A DNA stretch of 10,503 nt from UBA1195 sp045598025 (GTDB taxonomy: Bacteria; Bacteroidota; Bacteroidia; Bacteroidales; WCHB1-69). Below, piece by piece: positions 7,952-10,503 of the stretch. The position numbers were made by a program, and so were the translations under genes. The stretch spans positions 1 to 10,503 of the forward strand of contig JAZLLH010000012.1 of assembly GCA_045598025.1 (NCBI GenBank). Direction: 5' to 3'. The notes below the pieces were generated by a model. It was not told the origin of the DNA. It saw only the letters and a program-made list of their open reading frames with translations, and ran no database searches. The stretch's first letter is position 1. Each line of letters opens with the position of its first letter.

Positions 7952-7961
7952 GCAAATTTGC
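7952..7961. repeat. 10-bp perfect palindrome in the purH leader
   Basis: GCAAATTTGC reads the same on both strands. It lies in the expected 5' leader of purH, roughly 16-25 nt after the inferred transcription start. A second short palindrome, TTTGCAAA (7980-7987), overlaps the candidate -7 box. The repeated GCAAA/TTTGC half-sites make this a possible operator, but AT-rich leader DNA can yield such words by chance. Confidence 0.35.
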
Positions 7962-7983
7962 CAGAAACAAGTAATCCAATTTG

Positions 7984-8016
7984 CAAAGGTAACAAAAAAA
8001 ATATTGAGAACCTAAC
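7984..8016 (-). promoter_or_regulatory. Candidate promoter of purH-mreB transcript
   Basis: On the minus strand, TACCTTTG (7991-7984) matches the Bacteroidetes -7 consensus TAnnTTTG exactly. About 20 nt upstream, TTAG (8015-8012) is a three-of-four match to the -33 box TTTG. Transcription would start near 7977, giving a leader of about 85 nt before the purH ATG. The rest of the 158-nt gap (7893-8050) is AT-rich. No strong terminator for the DUF58 gene is visible; only a weak GCCCG...CGGGT stem spans its stop codon, with a T-rich run after it. Confidence 0.7.
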
Positions 8017-8050
8017 TTTTACAAAAAAATTAAAACACCCGGCAAAACGC

Positions 8051-8917
8051 TCATCCGCGACGGGCAAACAACTGTTTCAGCACAGGAATATAATCCTCAT
8101 CCGTATACAGAAGCGCATAATCTGTGCCTGACTTGCGGAAGATTTCCTGCTGTCTGGCCCGCTGACGGTCCCACCAGCGGAAATAGTCGGCCTGGAAATT
8201 CCTGGCGGAAGTATCCACCACGGAAATACGCCCCGTTTCGGCATCCCGAATCTGCACCAGCCCCATGCCCGGAACCAACTGTTCTCCTCTGTCCGCCACC
8301 TGCAGAGCTACCACATCGTGACGGTTGTGCGCCACCCTCAAAGCGTCTTCAAACGAATCGTCCATGAAATCAGACAACACGAACACCGTGCAACGCTTTT
8401 TGATGGCGTTGGTCAGGTATTGCAGGGCTTCCGAAAGACCGGTTTGGCTGTGTTCCGGCTTCAGTTCAACCAATTCTCTGATAATCCGAAGAATATGTGT
8501 TCTTCCTTTTTGAGGAGGAATGAATTTTTCCACTTTGTCACTGAAAAACAGCACACCGACCTTGTCATTGTTCGAAATGGCAGAAAAAGCCAAAACCGCT
8601 GCAATTTCCGTAATCAGGTCTTTCTTGTACATTTTCCTCGTTCCGAACAGATGGGACGCACTCACGTCCACCAGAAGCATGACGGTCAGTTCCCGCTCCT
8701 CCTCAAACACTTTGACATACGGACGATGAAAACGGGCCGTAACATTCCAGTCGATGGAGCGGACATCGTCACCATACTGGTATTCCCTCACTTCGCTGAA
8801 AGCCATACCTCTTCCTTTAAAGGCACTATGGTACTGGCCGGAGAAAACCTGCTGGGTTAACCGGCGCGTGCGGATTTCGATTTTCCGAACTTTCCTGATC
8901 AGTTCCGATGAGTCCAT
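8051..8917 (-). CDS. DUF58 family protein with VWA-like domain, MoxR partner
   Basis: The frame can be extended to a TTG at 8923, but the ATG at 8917 is the better start (8 nt after the moxR stop), giving 288 residues. It has the DUF58 core GRGMAFSEVREYQYGDDVR-IDWNVTAR (residues 36-62). A VWA-like fold follows, with DVSAS (84-88) as the metal-ion-dependent adhesion (MIDAS) DxSxS motif, and SDFMDD near residue 182 as a later acidic element. No transmembrane segment is evident, so this is the short soluble form. DUF58 proteins occur next to MoxR ATPases and are thought to act with them in assembling or remodelling envelope-associated or metal-containing complexes. The family role is inferred mainly from gene neighbourhood. 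The Bat genes (batA-batD) that often continue such clusters in Bacteroidetes are absent: purH comes next, after a gap with its own promoter. Confidence 0.93.
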   Translation of the reverse strand: MDSSELIRKVRKIEIRTRRLTQQVFSGQYHSAFKGRGMAFSEVREYQYGDDVRSIDWNVTARFHRPYVKVFEEERELTVMLLVDVSASHLFGTRKMYKKDLITEIAAVLAFSAISNNDKVGVLFFSDKVEKFIPPQKGRTHILRIIRELVELKPEHSQTGLSEALQYLTNAIKKRCTVFVLSDFMDDSFEDALRVAHNRHDVVALQVADRGEQLVPGMGLVQIRDAETGRISVVDTSARNFQADYFRWWDRQRARQQEIFRKSGTDYALLYTDEDYIPVLKQLFARRG

Positions 8918-8925
8918 GGGCAAAA

Positions 8926-9921
8926 TTAAGGAACTTCTACCGTGTTGATGATTTCGTTGACAATATCATCGGAAGTGATGTTCTCTGCTTCGGCTTCATA
9001 CGTCAGGCCGATACGGTGACGCAGAACAGAAGGGCAGATAGCCCGGACATCTTCCGGAATCACATAGCCGCGGCGTTTGACAAAGGCATAGGCTTTGGCG
9101 GCAAGGGCCAGATTGATGGATGCACGGGGAGACCCGCCGTACTGTATCATTTTTTCCACCTTCTGCAGGCCAAACTGCCCCGGATAACGGGAAGCAAACA
9201 CTATATCGGTGATGTAATTTTCGATTTTCTCGTCCACATACACATCGCGCACTACGGTGCGGGCATGGATGATGTCGTCCGATTTCAGGCAGGCATTCAC
9301 AGTGGAAAAGTTATTGGAAATGTTCTGACGCAAAATGTTCTTTTCCTCTTCCTTGGAAGGGTAGCCGATCACCACTTTCAACATGAAACGGTCCAACTGG
9401 GCTTCGGGAAGCGGATAGGTTCCTTCCTGCTCAATGGGGTTTTGCGTTGCCATGACCAAAAACGGTTCCTCCAACGGATAGGTGTGGTCACCGATGGTCA
9501 CCTGCCGTTCCTGCATGGCCTCCAGCAATGCACTCTGCACTTTGGCCGGTGCACGGTTGATTTCATCCGCCAGTATGAAATTGGCGAAAATCGGGCCCTT
9601 CTTCACCTGGAATTCGTCCTGCTTCTGACTGTATATCAAGGTTCCGATCAAATCGGCAGGAAGCAGGTCAGGGGTAAACTGAATACGACTGAATTTGGCT
9701 TGTATAATACTTGCCAAAGATTTAATAGCCAATGTTTTGGCCAATCCAGGAACGCCTTCCAGCAAAATATGGCCATTGGAAAGCAGGCCAACCAGCATCT
9801 GTTCAACCATGCCTTTCTGACCGATAATCACCTTTCCCATTTCCATATTGACGATGTCCACAAAGGAACTCTCCCGCTGTATACGGTCGTTCAATTCTTT
9901 AATATCCACTATTTCTGCCAT
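8926..9921 (-). CDS. MoxR-family AAA+ ATPase
   Basis: The frame opens at 9978, but ATG at 9921 gives the usual 331-residue MoxR start (MAEIVDIKELNDRI), and the 19 extra codons look like leader sequence. Motifs in order from this start: Walker A GVPGLAKT (56-63), the conserved FTPDLLPAD-IG stretch (82-93), Walker B FILADEINRAP (115-125), EAMQERQVT (134-142), sensor 1 ATQNPIEQEG-YPLPEAQLDRF (158-179), and sensor 2 GGSPRAS (262-268). MoxR ATPases act as chaperone-like remodelling factors together with VWA-domain partners, here the DUF58 protein encoded 8 nt downstream. The two are almost certainly one transcript. A poor promoter candidate (TTATTTTG, minus strand, 9983-9976, one mismatch to TAnnTTTG) lies upstream. 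Confidence 0.96.
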   Translation of the reverse strand: MAEIVDIKELNDRIQRESSFVDIVNMEMGKVIIGQKGMVEQMLVGLLSNGHILLEGVPGLAKTLAIKSLASIIQAKFSRIQFTPDLLPADLIGTLIYSQKQDEFQVKKGPIFANFILADEINRAPAKVQSALLEAMQERQVTIGDHTYPLEEPFLVMATQNPIEQEGTYPLPEAQLDRFMLKVVIGYPSKEEEKNILRQNISNNFSTVNACLKSDDIIHARTVVRDVYVDEKIENYITDIVFASRYPGQFGLQKVEKMIQYGGSPRASINLALAAKAYAFVKRRGYVIPEDVRAICPSVLRHRIGLTYEAEAENITSDDIVNEIINTVEVP

Positions 9922-9995
9922 AATATCGATTTGTAGATTCTTAACGTCCTTTTTGATTTGCAATATAACGGAAAACAAAATAATTTATTTTTATG

Positions 9996-10018
9996 GACGG
10001 AAAAATTATTTTTCTGTC
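9996..10018. repeat. Inverted repeat between divergent moxR and Na/Pi genes
   Basis: GACGGAAAAA and TTTTTCTGTC form 10-nt arms with a 3-nt loop (TTA); nine pairs are Watson-Crick and one is a G-T pair. It lies about 75 nt upstream of moxR and 112 nt upstream of the Na/Pi cotransporter start, inside the 208-nt divergent spacer. It could be an operator or a hairpin in a leader. Nothing else in the spacer is recognisable beyond the promoter candidates. Confidence 0.45.
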
Positions 10019-10048
10019 AGGGCAACCGAAAGCAACGCGATTTTGTTA

Positions 10049-10056
10049 TACTTTTG
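10049..10056 (+). promoter_or_regulatory. Candidate -7 box of the Na/Pi cotransporter gene
   Basis: TACTTTTG matches the Bacteroidetes TAnnTTTG box on the plus strand. No good TTTG sits at the -33 spacing. The implied transcription start near 10063 leaves a leader of about 67 nt before the ATG at 10130. Confidence 0.45.
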
Positions 10057-10129
10057 CGTTGTTTTTTCATTCTGCGAAATGGGGAAACAGAGTATACGGA
10101 TAATTATAACAGCAAGAAAATAAAATTTT

Positions 10130-10503
10130 ATGGATTTTTTCGACATCATCCTCATTCTCATCAACTTTGCCGGCGCACTCGGCATCTTTCTCTTCGGCAT
10201 GAAACTTATGAGCGAAGGCCTTCAGAAATTTGCCGGCAACGGCATGCGCCGCATCTTGGGCAAAATCACTGACAATCCCGTCACCGGCATCCTGACCGGT
10301 GCCCTGGTCACGGTGGCCATACAGTCCTCCTCCGCCACCACGGACATGGTGGTCAGTTTCGCCAATGCCGGCCTGCTCAGCCTTTCCGGTGCCATTGCCG
10401 TCATTATGGGAGCCAACATCGGCACTACCGCCACCGCATGGATCATTACCCTGCTGGGACTGGGAGAATCGGGCAGTACGTTCAGCCTGCCGCTTTTTGC
10501 GGT
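10130..10503 (+). CDS. Na/Pi cotransporter family protein, N-terminal part
   Basis: ATG at 10130 opens a frame of 124 codons that continues past the right window edge. The first helix reads FAGALGIFLFGMKLMSEGLQ (residues 13-32). It is followed by the family motif AIQSSSATT (63-71) and by GLLSLSGAIAVIMGANIGTT (81-100). These are the hallmark segments of the first PF02690 repeat of sodium-phosphate cotransporters (NptA/YjbB type), inner-membrane proteins that move inorganic phosphate with Na+. Full members are about 550-600 residues and often carry a C-terminal PhoU-like domain, which would lie outside the window. The residue after QSSSATT is Asp (D72) where I would expect a hydrophobic residue, usually Val. 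The gene diverges from moxR. Confidence 0.93.
   Translation, partial: MDFFDIILILINFAGALGIFLFGMKLMSEGLQKFAGNGMRRILGKITDNPVTGILTGALVTVAIQSSSATTDMVVSFANAGLLSLSGAIAVIMGANIGTTATAWIITLLGLGESGSTFSLPLFA

Noticed and set aside
8030..8070. Possible terminator at the end of the DUF58 gene
   Set aside because: The only stem is about five pairs with a large loop overlapping the stop codon; too weak to call.
8908..9936. 342-residue plus-strand open frame
   Set aside because: Antisense to moxR over almost its whole length, with no family features.

Overview
The window is chromosomal DNA from a member of the Bacteroidetes, most likely order Bacteroidales. Three things point there. Gene content and order are typical (purH directly upstream of mreB; a MoxR ATPase paired with a DUF58 protein; a DUF4932 protein; a Na/Pi cotransporter). 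The purH leader carries a -7 box of the Bacteroidetes type (TAnnTTTG). Start sites mostly lack a strong Shine-Dalgarno sequence. Genus cannot be fixed from this sequence alone.

Layout from right to left, which is the direction of transcription for nearly everything. At the right edge a Na/Pi cotransporter gene starts on the plus strand (10130 onward) and is cut by the window end. It diverges from a minus-strand pair, moxR-like (9921-8926) and DUF58 (8917-8051), separated by only 8 nt. A 158-nt gap with a convincing promoter follows. Then comes a long minus-strand run with short gaps: purH (7892-6414), mreB (6381-5356), a MATE transporter fused to leucine-rich repeats (5334-3391), an EamA/DMT transporter (3387-2476), a secreted DUF4932 protein with an HExxH motif (2408-981), and an acyltransferase-like gene of the BAHD type (938 to beyond position 1, cut by the window edge). 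The gaps are 32, 21, 3, 67 and 42 nt, so one transcript starting upstream of purH could cover the whole run.

Functionally the right half is housekeeping: phosphate uptake, an ATPase/VWA-type envelope or chaperone pair, the last two steps of IMP synthesis, and the actin-like rod-shape protein. The left half looks accessory: two small-molecule exporters, one carrying an extra LRR domain, a secreted putative metallopeptidase and an acyltransferase of a family best known from plants and fungi. The usual Bacteroidales partners of mreB (mreC, mreD, PBP2, rodA) do not follow it here; the accessory genes occupy their place.

The most unusual object is the 647-residue MATE-LRR fusion. At its junction sits a short hydrophobic stretch that looks like a leftover or functional signal peptide, and its C-terminus is CGCGH. 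No RNA genes, CRISPR arrays, insertion sequences or intergenic stretches longer than 300 nt were seen.
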